Shown here piece by piece: positions 1-8,792 of a stretch of 64,000 nt of DNA (positions within the stretch are counted from its first letter, which is position 1; each line of letters begins with the position of its first letter). Under the pieces are notes generated by a model. The model did no database searches. It saw only the letters and a list, made by a program, of their open reading frames with translations, and was not told the DNA's origin. This DNA comes from Methylotuvimicrobium alcaliphilum 20Z (lineage in GTDB: Bacteria; Pseudomonadota; Gammaproteobacteria; Methylococcales; Methylomonadaceae): contig NC_016112.1 in assembly GCF_000968535.2 (NCBI RefSeq), positions 1,240,001-1,304,000 of the forward strand, given 5' to 3'. A program made the position numbers and the translations under genes.

Positions 1-63
1 GCATTTACCGAGCACCCCGAGGCCTCCTCCGGCACTGCCGAAATTTGAATTGCGAAAGGTATA
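1..63 (-). repeat. Family A MITE-like repeat, copy 1 (cut by window start)
   Basis: Inner part and one terminal inverted repeat of the most abundant dispersed repeat in the window, in reverse orientation. The diagnostic end reads TTTGAA(T/G)TGCGAAAGG followed by TA. The other end lies before position 1. It sits just downstream of the alpha-E gene. Confidence 0.8.
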
Positions 64-119
64 AGATTATTTGCCCTGAAGAACTTGACGGTAGTTGGGT
101 AAATTAGATGGTTTCCGGC

Positions 120-1118
120 TCAATGGGCTTTTTGTTCTTGTTGAATGACGGCATCGTCTACCGAGTGGGCTGAAAACCAATTGTTCGCGATACGTTCGTG
201 TAAAAAAGCCAGTTTCGTTTGTAATTGATCGAGGATATTGCGCAATTGCAATTGAGTGGTTTGCCGCGTGTCGATCGACTGCACAAAGTTTTTCAGGTCG
301 GCGACATCTTCGGGTAGTTTATCGTGATTAGGCAACTTACCGATGGCATCGGCCATTTCGTAAAGGCAGCAATTAATCGAGCGGGGCAGCGCGCTATCCA
401 ATATCAGGTAATTTAACACGTCGTCGCCTTTGATTCGGCTGCGCACATGGCGTCGATACATTAATAGTGCATTCAAGGACTGCAACACATTCATCCACAG
501 CAGGCTTTCATATTGACGCATTTCATCGCTGCGCGATTCCGATAGTAATAACGAACTCAAGTCCAATATCCGGCTAGTCATGTCGGCCCGTTCGATGTTT
601 CTGCCGAGCAAAATGAAATGGTAAGGATGGTCGTGGCTCATATAGCCGGAAAGTAGACCGGTAAAGCGCTGGCAACCTTCGAGGATTTCATTCAAAAATA
701 AAACCCTCATGCGCCGGCTCGACACCGAATCGAGATGTTTTTTAGTATATAGGTAAAGCTCGTTGACTTGTTCCCAAGCTTCGTCGGGCAATAGCTCGCG
801 TGTCGTACGAATATTTTCGCGGGCAAGGCTTAAGCATGAAAAAAGGGAATTTCGATGGCCGGGATCCGTTAATAGGAAGCGTGTAACATTACGCTCTTGA
901 GCCAGTTTGTAATGTTCATGAAAGGCCTCCTGACAACCATTGATATGGATCAATTGTTGCCAGCCCATCTCGACCCCTTTGGGCAGGTCCATTAATAAAT
1001 TCATGTGTACGCTAACCAGGCGAGCAAGGTTTTCGGTGCGTTCCAGATAACGGGCGAGCCAATAGAGGCGTTCGGCGGAGCGTGACAGCATTAGTCGTTC
1101 TCCCGGTTGATTATCCAT
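120..1118 (-). CDS. Alpha-E domain protein (DUF403)
   Basis: A 332-residue all-helical protein of the alpha-E (DUF403) family. Visible family features are the N-terminal LSRSAERLYWLARYLERTEN block and the internal GRNIERADMTSR block, both rich in Arg/Glu pairs. The start ATG at 1118 lies inside the 3' end of the upstream ATP-grasp gene (28-base overlap), so the two are translationally coupled. In other bacteria alpha-E proteins accompany circularly permuted ATP-grasp enzymes, transglutaminase-like proteins and sometimes the Anbu peptidase. That association suggests peptide tagging or a peptide-like product, but the reaction is not established. Any transglutaminase partner would lie before position 1. 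Family assignment is firm and the function is not. Confidence 0.9.
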   Translation of the reverse strand: MDNQPGERLMLSRSAERLYWLARYLERTENLARLVSVHMNLLMDLPKGVEMGWQQLIHINGCQEAFHEHYKLAQERNVTRFLLTDPGHRNSLFSCLSLARENIRTTRELLPDEAWEQVNELYLYTKKHLDSVSSRRMRVLFLNEILEGCQRFTGLLSGYMSHDHPYHFILLGRNIERADMTSRILDLSSLLLSESRSDEMRQYESLLWMNVLQSLNALLMYRRHVRSRIKGDDVLNYLILDSALPRSINCCLYEMADAIGKLPNHDKLPEDVADLKNFVQSIDTRQTTQLQLRNILDQLQTKLAFLHERIANNWFSAHSVDDAVIQQEQKAH

Positions 1119-2542
1119 GTATCTTTACTGCCGCCGCCTTGAGAGGAGTTGACGACCAGCGAGCCTTTTTTGAGCGCGACGCGGGTGAGTCCTCCCGCGG
1201 TGACAAAGGTTTTTTCGCCTTGCAGTATGAACGGGCGCAGATCGATATGGCGAGGCTCTAAAATATCCTTACATAAAGTCGGCGAAGTCGAAATAGCTAG
1301 CGTGGGTTGGGCTATATAATTGCGCGGGTTTTTGAGAATGACCTTTCTAAAGGCTTCGACTTCCTTTGCGGTTGAATGAGGTCCGACCAGCATGCCGTAA
1401 CCGCCGGATTCGTTAGCAGGTTTGACGACGAGTTCGGCTAGGTGCGCGAGGACATAATCGAGATGTTCGCTGTGACTGCAGAGATAGGTTTCGACATTGG
1501 GCAAAATCGGTTCTTCATTCAAGTAATAGCGTATCATCTCCGGTACATAGGCATAGACGACCTTGTCGTCGGCAACGCCGGCTCCCGGTGCATTGGCAAG
1601 TGCGACATTACCGGCTTGCCATGCGCGCATTAGGCCAGGTACGCCCAATACCGAGTCTTTGCGGAACACTTCCGGATCAAGAAAATCGTCGTCGATACGT
1701 CGGTAAATCACATCGACTTTTTCTGGCCCTTCGATCGTGCGCATGTAAACGCAATCATCATCGTCGACCATCAGGTCGCAGCCTTCGACCAATTGTGCGC
1801 CCATTTGTTGGGCCAAATAGGCGTGTTCGAAATAAGCCGAATTATAGATGCCGGGTGTTAATACCGCGATTTGAGGACGCCCGTTTTGATTCGGTGCAAT
1901 CGACGATAACATTTCAAGCAGTTGTGTCGGATAGTCGTCGATCGGCAGAATATTAATGTCTTGCAATAATTCCGGAAAAACGCGCTTAGTAATCACGCGG
2001 TTTTCCAGCATGTAGGAAACACCCGAGGGCACTCTGAGGTTGTCTTCCAAAACATACATCATGCCGTCTCGGTCGCGCACCAAATCGGTGCCGCATATGT
2101 TGGCCCAAACGTTATGTCTAGGCTTCATTCCGATGCATTCCTTACGAAAGTTTTTCGAGCTGTTGATGATGTCGCCGGGAATCAGGCCTTCCTTGATAAA
2201 GGACTGTTTATCATAGACATCGCTGATGAAGCAGTTGAGCGCAGATAAGCGCTGTTTAAGACCTCGTTCGATGATGTGCCATTCTTTCGCATCGATGATC
2301 CTAGGAATGATATCGAAAGGCCAAGCCCTATCGATATTGCCTTCGTCGCTATAGACGGTAAACGTAATTCCCATTTCCATGATTGCCAGTTCGGCGGCGG
2401 TTTTGCGTTTGTCGATATCTTCCTTATTGAGTGTATTCAAGTACTGGCATAGATTGTAGCTGACCGCTCGTGGTTGAAACTCCGAATGCATCAGTTCGTC
2501 GTATGCGTTTTCGGTTTTGTAGTTTTCCCAAATGCTAGGCAT
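1091..2542 (-). CDS. Circularly permuted type 2 ATP-grasp protein
   Basis: A 483-residue protein of the circularly permuted ATP-grasp family (DUF404/DUF407 type). ATP-grasp enzymes join a carboxylate to an amine using ATP. Recognisable blocks are FDIIPRIIDAKEWHIIERGL near residue 75, the VLEDNLRVPSGVSYMLENR segment near residue 165, the glycine-rich KPANESGGYGMLVGP loop near residue 370, and the C-terminal LRPFILQGEKTFVTAGGLTR. Length is normal for the family. It is the first gene of a two-gene operon and overlaps the alpha-E gene by 28 bases. The ATG at 2542 has only a weak AAGAAA-like ribosome site. The natural substrate cannot be told from the sequence. Confidence 0.92.
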   Translation of the reverse strand: MPSIWENYKTENAYDELMHSEFQPRAVSYNLCQYLNTLNKEDIDKRKTAAELAIMEMGITFTVYSDEGNIDRAWPFDIIPRIIDAKEWHIIERGLKQRLSALNCFISDVYDKQSFIKEGLIPGDIINSSKNFRKECIGMKPRHNVWANICGTDLVRDRDGMMYVLEDNLRVPSGVSYMLENRVITKRVFPELLQDINILPIDDYPTQLLEMLSSIAPNQNGRPQIAVLTPGIYNSAYFEHAYLAQQMGAQLVEGCDLMVDDDDCVYMRTIEGPEKVDVIYRRIDDDFLDPEVFRKDSVLGVPGLMRAWQAGNVALANAPGAGVADDKVVYAYVPEMIRYYLNEEPILPNVETYLCSHSEHLDYVLAHLAELVVKPANESGGYGMLVGPHSTAKEVEAFRKVILKNPRNYIAQPTLAISTSPTLCKDILEPRHIDLRPFILQGEKTFVTAGGLTRVALKKGSLVVNSSQGGGSKDTWIINREND

Positions 2543-3018
2543 AAAAATTCTGTTTCTTAAAAAGGGGGGCTAAGAAATAATAAGCATAAAAAGTGCCAGT
2601 TAATGAAAAGAAGAGGCGCTTTCCTGGTATATTTCAGAATTGAATAGTGATCAAAAAACTCACGAACCAAAGATAGGACATAGTCAATAATACACCCTTT
2701 ATAATGAAATTTTGGTCTCGATTTAATAGCGTGCGCTGGCAGAGAGACATTTTTTCATTTTTAAGCACTGGCCGAATTCTATAGTTGTCTCATTATCAGT
2801 AACGGAAATTGAACTACGATCAATATGGAGGGGGCTTAATTGTCCAAAGTGATGCGTGCCAATTTATTTTTTGTCCATATTGGTGCATTCAATTCCCGTG
2901 CGTGCCAATGCGATCGCGCGAAGTAGACGTGCAAATTAGTGAACCGGTAAGCAGAATGTTACTGAACACATTGCATTTTTTGTTAAGCGTGCATTAAGGT
3001 TGCGGGTTGGTTTTTTTT
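2543..3018. other. Intergenic region upstream of the ATP-grasp operon
   Basis: About 480 bases without a convincing gene. A 62-codon open frame at 2809-2997 has no ribosome site and a Cys/Phe-rich composition unlike its neighbours. The decamer GCGTGCCAAT occurs twice, near 2851 and 2901, and GGTGCA occurs between them. This could be an operator region for the leftward ATP-grasp operon, but I see no promoter good enough to call. Confidence 0.4.
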
Positions 3019-3176
3019 ATACCTTTCGCACTTCAAATTTCGGCGATGCTTAAGGAGGCGCCGGGGTGCTCGGCAAAGGCTTTGCCAGCATGGATGCTGG
3101 CATAGAGCCTACATGGACGTATTCACGGCGTCCTTTGACGGGCACCCCGGTGCCGAATTTTGATCTACGATGATGA
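3019..3176 (+). repeat. Family A MITE-like repeat, copy 2
   Basis: Nearly full-length copy of about 158 bases. The left end is TA followed by CCTTTCGCACTTCAAATTTC. The right end GCCGAATTTTGATCTACGAT is an imperfect inverted match to the left. An internal hairpin (CCAGCATGGATGCTGG) and the core segment CATGGACGTATTCACGGCG are shared with other families. It lies upstream of the metallo-beta-lactamase gene. Confidence 0.85.
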
Positions 3177-3384
3177 TAAGAAAGTTTCGGTTTGAATGAG
3201 GCGTTTGATGTTGCAATTTTTATCCTTGTTATTTACAAGGTTATTGGGTAGAGTTTTGATGCCGGCAAAGTTGGTGTGCGGGTTTTTGCATGGACTCTTT
3301 ATAGCTTTGATATGTAATGCAAAATTTCCGCATGCTGGTTGTGATAATGGAAATTAGTAAACTATAAAATAGGAGAAAAAATTT

Positions 3385-4167
3385 ATGCGTAACATTAAAC
3401 TGTTCGATTCGGGTGAACATAAATTCGTATTATTGAATGAAAGCGAACCCGGCGAGGAGGAGGGGATTCGTTCCAATCAATATCTCGTCGTGCATGGCGA
3501 TAATGGTGTTTTGCTTGATCCGGGCGGATTCGGAGTGATGCCGAGCGTGCTCACCGAATTGTTGCGCTACATCAAGACCGAACAAATTAAAGCGATTATT
3601 TTGTCGCATCAAGACCCCGATATCGTCGGCGGCTTGTCTACTTGGTTGGAGTTGACCGATGCTCCGGTATATGTATCCAGCATCTGGCTCCGCTTTTTGC
3701 CGCACTATGGTATTGCCAGCATGGCTCAATTTGTTGGGGTTCCGGATGCGGGAAAGCAGTGCCGCTTTGCTGAAGATTTTGTATTGCAATTGGTTCCCGC
3801 GCATTTCTTGCATTCAGAGGGTCAGATCAATGTCTACGACCCCATAGCCAAAGTGTTGTTCACCGGCGATATTGGTGCGGCGATGCTGCCTGTCGATGTC
3901 GAATATGAATTTGTCGACGATTTTGCCGCGCACTTACCTTACATAGAAGGATTTCACCGTCGCTATATGGTTTCCAACAAAGCCGCGCGTCTTTGGGTCG
4001 ATGCCGTATCGGTTTTGGATATCGAGATGCTGGCTCCTCAGCATGGACCGGTTTATCGAGGACGGGCCGTAGCAGATTTTTTGAATTGGTTTAAGACGCT
4101 TCAATGCGGTGTCGATTTAATGACCAGAAGCGGGCATTTCGAGATGGAGAGCCGAAATGCGTCATGA
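3385..4167 (+). CDS. ODP-type (diiron) metallo-beta-lactamase fold protein
   Basis: A 260-residue metallo-beta-lactamase-fold protein of the ODP group, related to the diiron domain of flavodiiron proteins. The metal motif is SHQDPDIVGG (H75, D77, D79). Further likely ligands are H143 in HSEG, D162 in TGDIG and H220 in PQHGP. The flavodoxin domain of true flavodiiron proteins is absent, so a sensor role (O2, NO or redox) is more likely than O2/NO reduction. The ATG follows AGGAG at good spacing. Its 3' end overlaps the start of the GGDEF-EAL gene by 11 bases. Coupled expression suggests the diiron protein feeds a signal to that c-di-GMP enzyme. The fold call is strong and the sensor role is inference. 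Confidence 0.85.
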   Translation: MRNIKLFDSGEHKFVLLNESEPGEEEGIRSNQYLVVHGDNGVLLDPGGFGVMPSVLTELLRYIKTEQIKAIILSHQDPDIVGGLSTWLELTDAPVYVSSIWLRFLPHYGIASMAQFVGVPDAGKQCRFAEDFVLQLVPAHFLHSEGQINVYDPIAKVLFTGDIGAAMLPVDVEYEFVDDFAAHLPYIEGFHRRYMVSNKAARLWVDAVSVLDIEMLAPQHGPVYRGRAVADFLNWFKTLQCGVDLMTRSGHFEMESRNAS

Positions 4168-6337
4168 TTCTGGTAAAGGCGCGCCTGCTTATCCTGATCA
4201 TATCGAGGATTTGCGTGTTCGCTTGATGAACCAGCTTTTTTCGCTTCTTGAAAGTCAAACGCGAACTCGAAGTTTCGCATCTTCAATCAGCGCTTTGGTG
4301 CGCCGTGTCCATGGCGAGATTCTAGAAAATTTTGAACAAGTCCTGGCGCGTATCGACGATCCTGTGACCGTTGGGATGTTCCGTAAAGCGATCACGGATT
4401 GTCAAAGCCTTGATATGGCCTTCGAAAAGCTGGTCGATGAAAGGCAGCGGCAATGGTATAAAAACGGAAAATATTTGAAATCGGTAGTCGACGAATTGGG
4501 TAAAACCACCTCTTATTTGGCTTCGGTGTTGGTTGAAAAAGGGTTGCTCGAACGGCAGAGCCAAGTATTGGAAAATATTATCTTTTCGCATGAGAAAGTA
4601 TCGCAATGGAAAGAGTTTGTTCAGGAGATACTGATCGGTTTTCATGAAATTTTTCCGTTTAACTTTTTCTTTATTGCGTTTGCCGAAGAGCATGGCTTGT
4701 CTTTGTATTTTTATTACATGGGGAATTACTCCGATGCGGCAAAACAAGAAGTTCGCGGCCGTCTTGCCAAAGACATGCTCAGTCAACTTGGCTTACCGGA
4801 GAATGCGTTACTCGATATCGAAGAGTATGAAATTCCCTGTGAGTTTAATTTAATCGATGTCTGCGATATCAAGATGATTACCGTGCCGGTTCCGGATCAG
4901 GCTTACGGTTTGGATGGGCTTTTAGGCATTGCCTATGCATCGGTTAATACGTTAACGGCCCAAGAACAAGCAATCGTTCGTTCTTTGTTGTCGGTAATGG
5001 TGATGGTGGTCGGGTCTAGCAAGGTATTGAGCCGAACGCTGTCCGAATTGGAATATTATTCGATACATGATCCTTTGACCGGGATTCATAATCGCCGTTA
5101 TTTCAACGATATGCTGGAATACGAGATTGGGCGATCGGAAAGGCATAAGCATCAGTTTTCGGTGTTGTTGCTCGATCTTGACGATTTTAAGGATATCAAC
5201 GACTCGTACGGGCATCCATTAGGCGATGAGGTGTTGAAAATAATCGCCGAATCGATTACCTCTCATATGCGCAAGGGTGATATTGCAACGCGTATGGGCG
5301 GTGATGAATTCGCAATCATTCTGCCGGAAACTTCGCCGGAAGGCGCTAAGGTCGCGGCCGAGTCGATTCGGGCCAATTTGCAAAGCATTGCGTTCAAAAC
5401 GCCGACAGGAAAGGGTTTTCATATTACGACATCGGTCGGCATCATTAGTTATCCGCGCGACATGCAGACTGTCGAAGATTTAATGTCGGGCGTCGATGTG
5501 GCGTTATATAAAGCCAAGGGCTTGGGTAAGAACGAAGTTTGCGAATTCGATGCGGCCGCACATTTGACGCAAATCATGCGCGATAGCCGTTCGTTTGTCG
5601 AAGATTTACGGTTGGCGCTTCGAGAAGAACGCATCCAGCCTTATTTTCAGCCGATTGTCGATTGCAAAACCGGTGAAGTCTTTGCGTATGAGTCGGTTGC
5701 TCGTTTAATTGAAACCGATGGAAAAATTACAGCCGCCGGTCAGTTCATTGAAACGATCGAAAAATACGGTTTGGGCCGCGAATTGGACCGGATAATGGTG
5801 CGTAAGGTCGTTGAGGCCAATAAAGCGATTATGCAGACGCAGGGCCGACCGAAACGCTTGTTCATCAATTTATCGGCCCAGGAAATTCAAGGTCGCGGTA
5901 TTTTAGGTTATGCGGAGGAGTTATGTGCGCAATTGGAGGTGCCGCCGAGCAGTATCGTGTTCGAAATTCTTGAACGCGACGCAATCGGCGATATTACGCA
6001 TATGGGGAAATTTCTAACCAATCTACGCAAAAAGGGATTTGCATTTGCTTTGGACGATTTCGGGAGCGGTTATAACTCGTTTCATTATTTGCGCGAATTA
6101 CGCTTCGAATATGTCAAGATCGACGGCGCTTTCGTGCGCAATATCGTTAATTCCAAGATCGACCGGGCGCTGGTGCGCAATTTGTCGAATTTGTGTCAGG
6201 AGCTCGATATCCTGACGATCGGCGAGTTTGTCGAGTCCGAGGAAATCTTTGATTTACTGAAAAGCATGGGAATCAATTTCGGACAAGGATTTCATATCGG
6301 TTTGCCGCTCGATAGTTTGCCGGATAGTAAAATCTGA
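4157..6337 (+). CDS. GGDEF-EAL bifunctional c-di-GMP enzyme
   Basis: A 726-residue cytoplasmic protein. Residues 1 to about 300 form a helical and GAF-like sensory region with no membrane segment. The diguanylate cyclase domain follows: DLDDFKDINDSYGH, then MGGDEF with the catalytic motif at 381-385. An inhibitory I-site RKGD lies exactly five residues upstream (372-375). The EAL domain begins near 500. The signature reads ESVAR (E512 to R516) instead of EALxR, but the metal-binding and catalytic positions appear kept (INLS, FEILE, DDFGSGY, VKIDG, GEFVES). Cyclase activity is therefore likely, and phosphodiesterase activity is possible but uncertain. It is translationally coupled to the upstream diiron-type protein, its probable partner. 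Confidence 0.92.
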   Translation: MRHDSGKGAPAYPDHIEDLRVRLMNQLFSLLESQTRTRSFASSISALVRRVHGEILENFEQVLARIDDPVTVGMFRKAITDCQSLDMAFEKLVDERQRQWYKNGKYLKSVVDELGKTTSYLASVLVEKGLLERQSQVLENIIFSHEKVSQWKEFVQEILIGFHEIFPFNFFFIAFAEEHGLSLYFYYMGNYSDAAKQEVRGRLAKDMLSQLGLPENALLDIEEYEIPCEFNLIDVCDIKMITVPVPDQAYGLDGLLGIAYASVNTLTAQEQAIVRSLLSVMVMVVGSSKVLSRTLSELEYYSIHDPLTGIHNRRYFNDMLEYEIGRSERHKHQFSVLLLDLDDFKDINDSYGHPLGDEVLKIIAESITSHMRKGDIATRMGGDEFAIILPETSPEGAKVAAESIRANLQSIAFKTPTGKGFHITTSVGIISYPRDMQTVEDLMSGVDVALYKAKGLGKNEVCEFDAAAHLTQIMRDSRSFVEDLRLALREERIQPYFQPIVDCKTGEVFAYESVARLIETDGKITAAGQFIETIEKYGLGRELDRIMVRKVVEANKAIMQTQGRPKRLFINLSAQEIQGRGILGYAEELCAQLEVPPSSIVFEILERDAIGDITHMGKFLTNLRKKGFAFALDDFGSGYNSFHYLRELRFEYVKIDGAFVRNIVNSKIDRALVRNLSNLCQELDILTIGEFVESEEIFDLLKSMGINFGQGFHIGLPLDSLPDSKI

Positions 6338-6445
6338 AGCCGGGTGTTTCGATGAAACGCAGTGGGATAGAGGGAGCTGGAGTTCGAGTCGGCTCTGCCG
6401 CTATTCCGTTCCGCTTCATCGAAGTTTAAACGGCTGGCTGCTTGG

Positions 6446-7660
6446 TTACTGAGTATTGTCCTTTTCGACGGCTTCGTCCAAGCGCTGCATGATGTCGGGG
6501 ACTGCGCTAATGACTCGGTTCCAGCTTGGCATGAATGGGGTTTCCATTGGGTTGTCGAGAAAAGAATCGCCGGCGCGCATAATATTACGAGTAAACAATT
6601 CGACGGTTTTTTCCTCCTGGTGCCGATCCAGCTTCAATCCGTTGATACAGGCATCGTTGTAGTACGCTTCGATCGCATCTAGCGCGGTTCGGTAATAAGT
6701 CGCTTTTAGGGTTCGAAACGTTTCTTTGTTAAAAATTACGCCTTGCGTTGCCAGTTTGCGGTAAATCGCCTTGGCGATGTCTGTGCTCATTCTGGATAGT
6801 CCGAGGCTGGCATCTTCCTCCGATAGCTCTTGATGTTTGTGATCGTAAGCATCGGCAATTTCCACTTGACAGATATGATTGCTGGAGTGATTTCGGTAGA
6901 TTTCGGATAGTACGCCGATTTCCAGTCCCCAATCGCTCGGTATGCGGATCTCCTTGAGACTGTCGACGCGCGTTGCGAACTCGCCGGACAAAGCATAACG
7001 AAAGCTGTCCAAATAATTGAGATAATCCATATTGCCGATGACTTGTTTTAGTGCTCTGATCAGCGGTGTGACTAATAAGCGGCAGACCCGTCCGTTTAGT
7101 TTATTGTCGGCAACCCGGTAATAATAGCCTTTGCAGAATTCATAATTAAAGCTGGGGTTGGCGACCGGGTAAAACAGTCGGGCAGGCAGTTCTCGGTTGT
7201 AGGTCAATATGTCGCAGTCGTGCAAGGCGACTGCTTCCGCTTGGCGCGATGCAAGAACATAGCCGTAACAATACCAGACGTTGCGCCCTTTGCCGGGTTC
7301 GATCGGCGCGAGTCCTTCTTCGGCAAGCAAGCGATCGATTGCTTGCAAATTGGGACCGTCGTTCCAAAGAATTTTATGGGGCTGCGGCAGTTTGCTGAAA
7401 AATTCGCGGGCATGGTTAAATTCGCTACGGTCGGCACGGTCCAAGCCGATGACAATCTGGCTTAAATAAGGAATTTCTCGTATTTGCTCGATAATATTAT
7501 TCAGTGCCGGACCTTGTAGTTCCGAATAGAGCGAAGGCAATACTAACGCCATTGGCCTCTCTTTGGAAAAGGCCAGTAATTCATTCTCCATTTCGGTCAG
7601 TCGGTTATGTTGCAGGCGGTGTAAGGTCGTAATCGCACCGTTTTGAAAAAAATCACTCAT
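6446..7660 (-). CDS. Glucosyl/mannosyl-3-phosphoglycerate synthase-like glycosyltransferase
   Basis: A glycosyltransferase of about 404 residues, GT81/GT2-like. It resembles glucosyl-3-phosphoglycerate synthases, which transfer a sugar from a nucleotide donor to 3-phosphoglycerate. The metal-binding motif HDCDI is present (D148-C-D150), in a block resembling known GpgS enzymes. The frame is open upstream to 7753, but the better start is ATG 7660. It follows GGAGGAA at ideal spacing and overlaps the stop of the upstream phosphatase as ATGAGTGA. The pairing with a mannosyl-3-phosphoglycerate phosphatase-type HAD enzyme supports synthesis of the compatible solute glucosylglycerate or mannosylglycerate. 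Which sugar is used cannot be decided by eye. Confidence 0.78.
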   Translation of the reverse strand: MSDFFQNGAITTLHRLQHNRLTEMENELLAFSKERPMALVLPSLYSELQGPALNNIIEQIREIPYLSQIVIGLDRADRSEFNHAREFFSKLPQPHKILWNDGPNLQAIDRLLAEEGLAPIEPGKGRNVWYCYGYVLASRQAEAVALHDCDILTYNRELPARLFYPVANPSFNYEFCKGYYYRVADNKLNGRVCRLLVTPLIRALKQVIGNMDYLNYLDSFRYALSGEFATRVDSLKEIRIPSDWGLEIGVLSEIYRNHSSNHICQVEIADAYDHKHQELSEEDASLGLSRMSTDIAKAIYRKLATQGVIFNKETFRTLKATYYRTALDAIEAYYNDACINGLKLDRHQEEKTVELFTRNIMRAGDSFLDNPMETPFMPSWNRVISAVPDIMQRLDEAVEKDNTQ

Positions 7661-8477
7661 GGTCGGTTCCTCCGTCGATACGTTTGAAAATAGCCTCCAT
7701 CGCTTCGCGCCATCCTTCGGGGGCTTGATGTTGAGTATAGATGACTTCAGCATCAGGTTTATTTATTGCAAGAGATGTGCCTGACTTTTTGCGAATGACC
7801 GCAGCCAGGTCTGCTTGCTCGAGCATGGCTCTGTCATTTTGGCTATCGCCAAGGGCGATGCTGGTAAAGTCGATGCCATAGTTTCGATGATAGAGCTCAA
7901 TCAGTTGATGCATGGCCTTGGCCTTATCGGTATTTTGTCCTTGTGCATGAAAAAATCGGCCGCCTTTCAATAGTTTTAGCCCGTTTTCTGTAAGGGCTTG
8001 TTCGAATAGCGCTAATTCAGCATTGCTGCCTTGCCAAAGCAGCGGCTCCGAGCCGGTTCTTTGTTTGGCCATTGTCGCTTTGGTCAAGGCTAAGCCGGTC
8101 AGTTTGCTGACGGCTTCGAGGCTGAGGTCGGAAAATCCGGTAAAAGGAAAGTGATGATCGGCTTTGAGTCTCTGCAGGACGGCTAAGATTTCATCGTAAC
8201 CGGGGCCAAGGCGAACGGGTGTGAGTGGTGCCGTATATTCGCTAAATAAATTAGCCGGAATATAAATCGCAGCCCCATTTTCGACCACAAAAGGGTCTTT
8301 ATTGTGGAGTGCTATTCGGATGTCGAGGATTTCGGGCAGCGTTTTGCTGGAATTTAGGATGAGCGGGATTTTATGGGCTGCGATTCTTGCAAGAACGCCC
8401 TTAGATGGTGCAAATGAGTAGGAGTCATGACCCAATAAGGTGCCGTCAAGATCTGAAAAAATGAGATAAGGATACAT
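7653..8477 (-). CDS. Mannosyl-3-phosphoglycerate phosphatase-type HAD hydrolase
   Basis: A 274-residue HAD-superfamily phosphatase of the MpgP/YedP group (Cof-like cap). Motif I is SDLDGTLL with nucleophile D9 and general acid D11. Motif II is LILNSSK. The C-terminal motif is ALGDSQNDRAMLEQAD. It should remove phosphate from the glycosyl-3-phosphoglycerate made by the downstream gene, giving the final compatible solute. The two genes overlap by eight bases. Phosphatase before synthase is opposite to the order in many organisms, but the tight coupling supports one pathway. Start is ATG 8477. Confidence 0.82.
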   Translation of the reverse strand: MYPYLIFSDLDGTLLGHDSYSFAPSKGVLARIAAHKIPLILNSSKTLPEILDIRIALHNKDPFVVENGAAIYIPANLFSEYTAPLTPVRLGPGYDEILAVLQRLKADHHFPFTGFSDLSLEAVSKLTGLALTKATMAKQRTGSEPLLWQGSNAELALFEQALTENGLKLLKGGRFFHAQGQNTDKAKAMHQLIELYHRNYGIDFTSIALGDSQNDRAMLEQADLAAVIRKKSGTSLAINKPDAEVIYTQHQAPEGWREAMEAIFKRIDGGTDHE

Positions 8478-8618
8478 AATGGTGCTTGGTTTTCATGGAT
8501 TTCCTGTCGGAGAGGGTGGGGCATCGGTTGAAAGTCGATTGATAATTCTAACCGTAGAGTTATTGATGAAAATTGTAAAGCCAGATATTGGCTTCTTGTA
8601 ATGGTTGCTTTCACCCTA

Positions 8619-8652
8619 GAAAAAGCATTTCACCATGAAGGTCATGAAGAAT
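8619..8652 (+). repeat. Short dispersed repeat (CATTTCACCATGAAGGTCAT type)
   Basis: A segment GAAAAAGCATTTCACCATGA plus AGGTCATGAAG. It recurs in reverse at about 23033-23067 and, as a fragment, near 19717-19733. All copies are intergenic. Its role is unknown. Confidence 0.5.
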
Positions 8653-8686
8653 TTCCTGATTCCCACGTCGGAGCGATGGGAGCGAG

Positions 8687-8775
8687 AAAAATTCGGCGCC
8701 GGAGTGTCCGTCAAAGGACGCCGTGCATACGTCCATGTAGGCTCTATGACAGCATCCATGCTGTCAAAGCCCATA
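8687..8775 (-). repeat. Family A repeat, truncated copy
   Basis: Reverse-oriented half of family A. AATTCGGCGCC, the ACGTCCATGTAGGCTCTATG core and the internal hairpin are present. The terminal sequence and the CGAAATTTGAAGTGCGAAAGG end are missing. It runs into the family C element at 8793. Confidence 0.65.
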
Positions 8776-8792
8776 GTTACGACCCAATCTTT

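Noticed and set aside
2809-2997. 62-codon plus-strand frame upstream of the ATP-grasp operon
   Set aside because: Cys/Phe-rich translation, no ribosome site, no recognisable domain.
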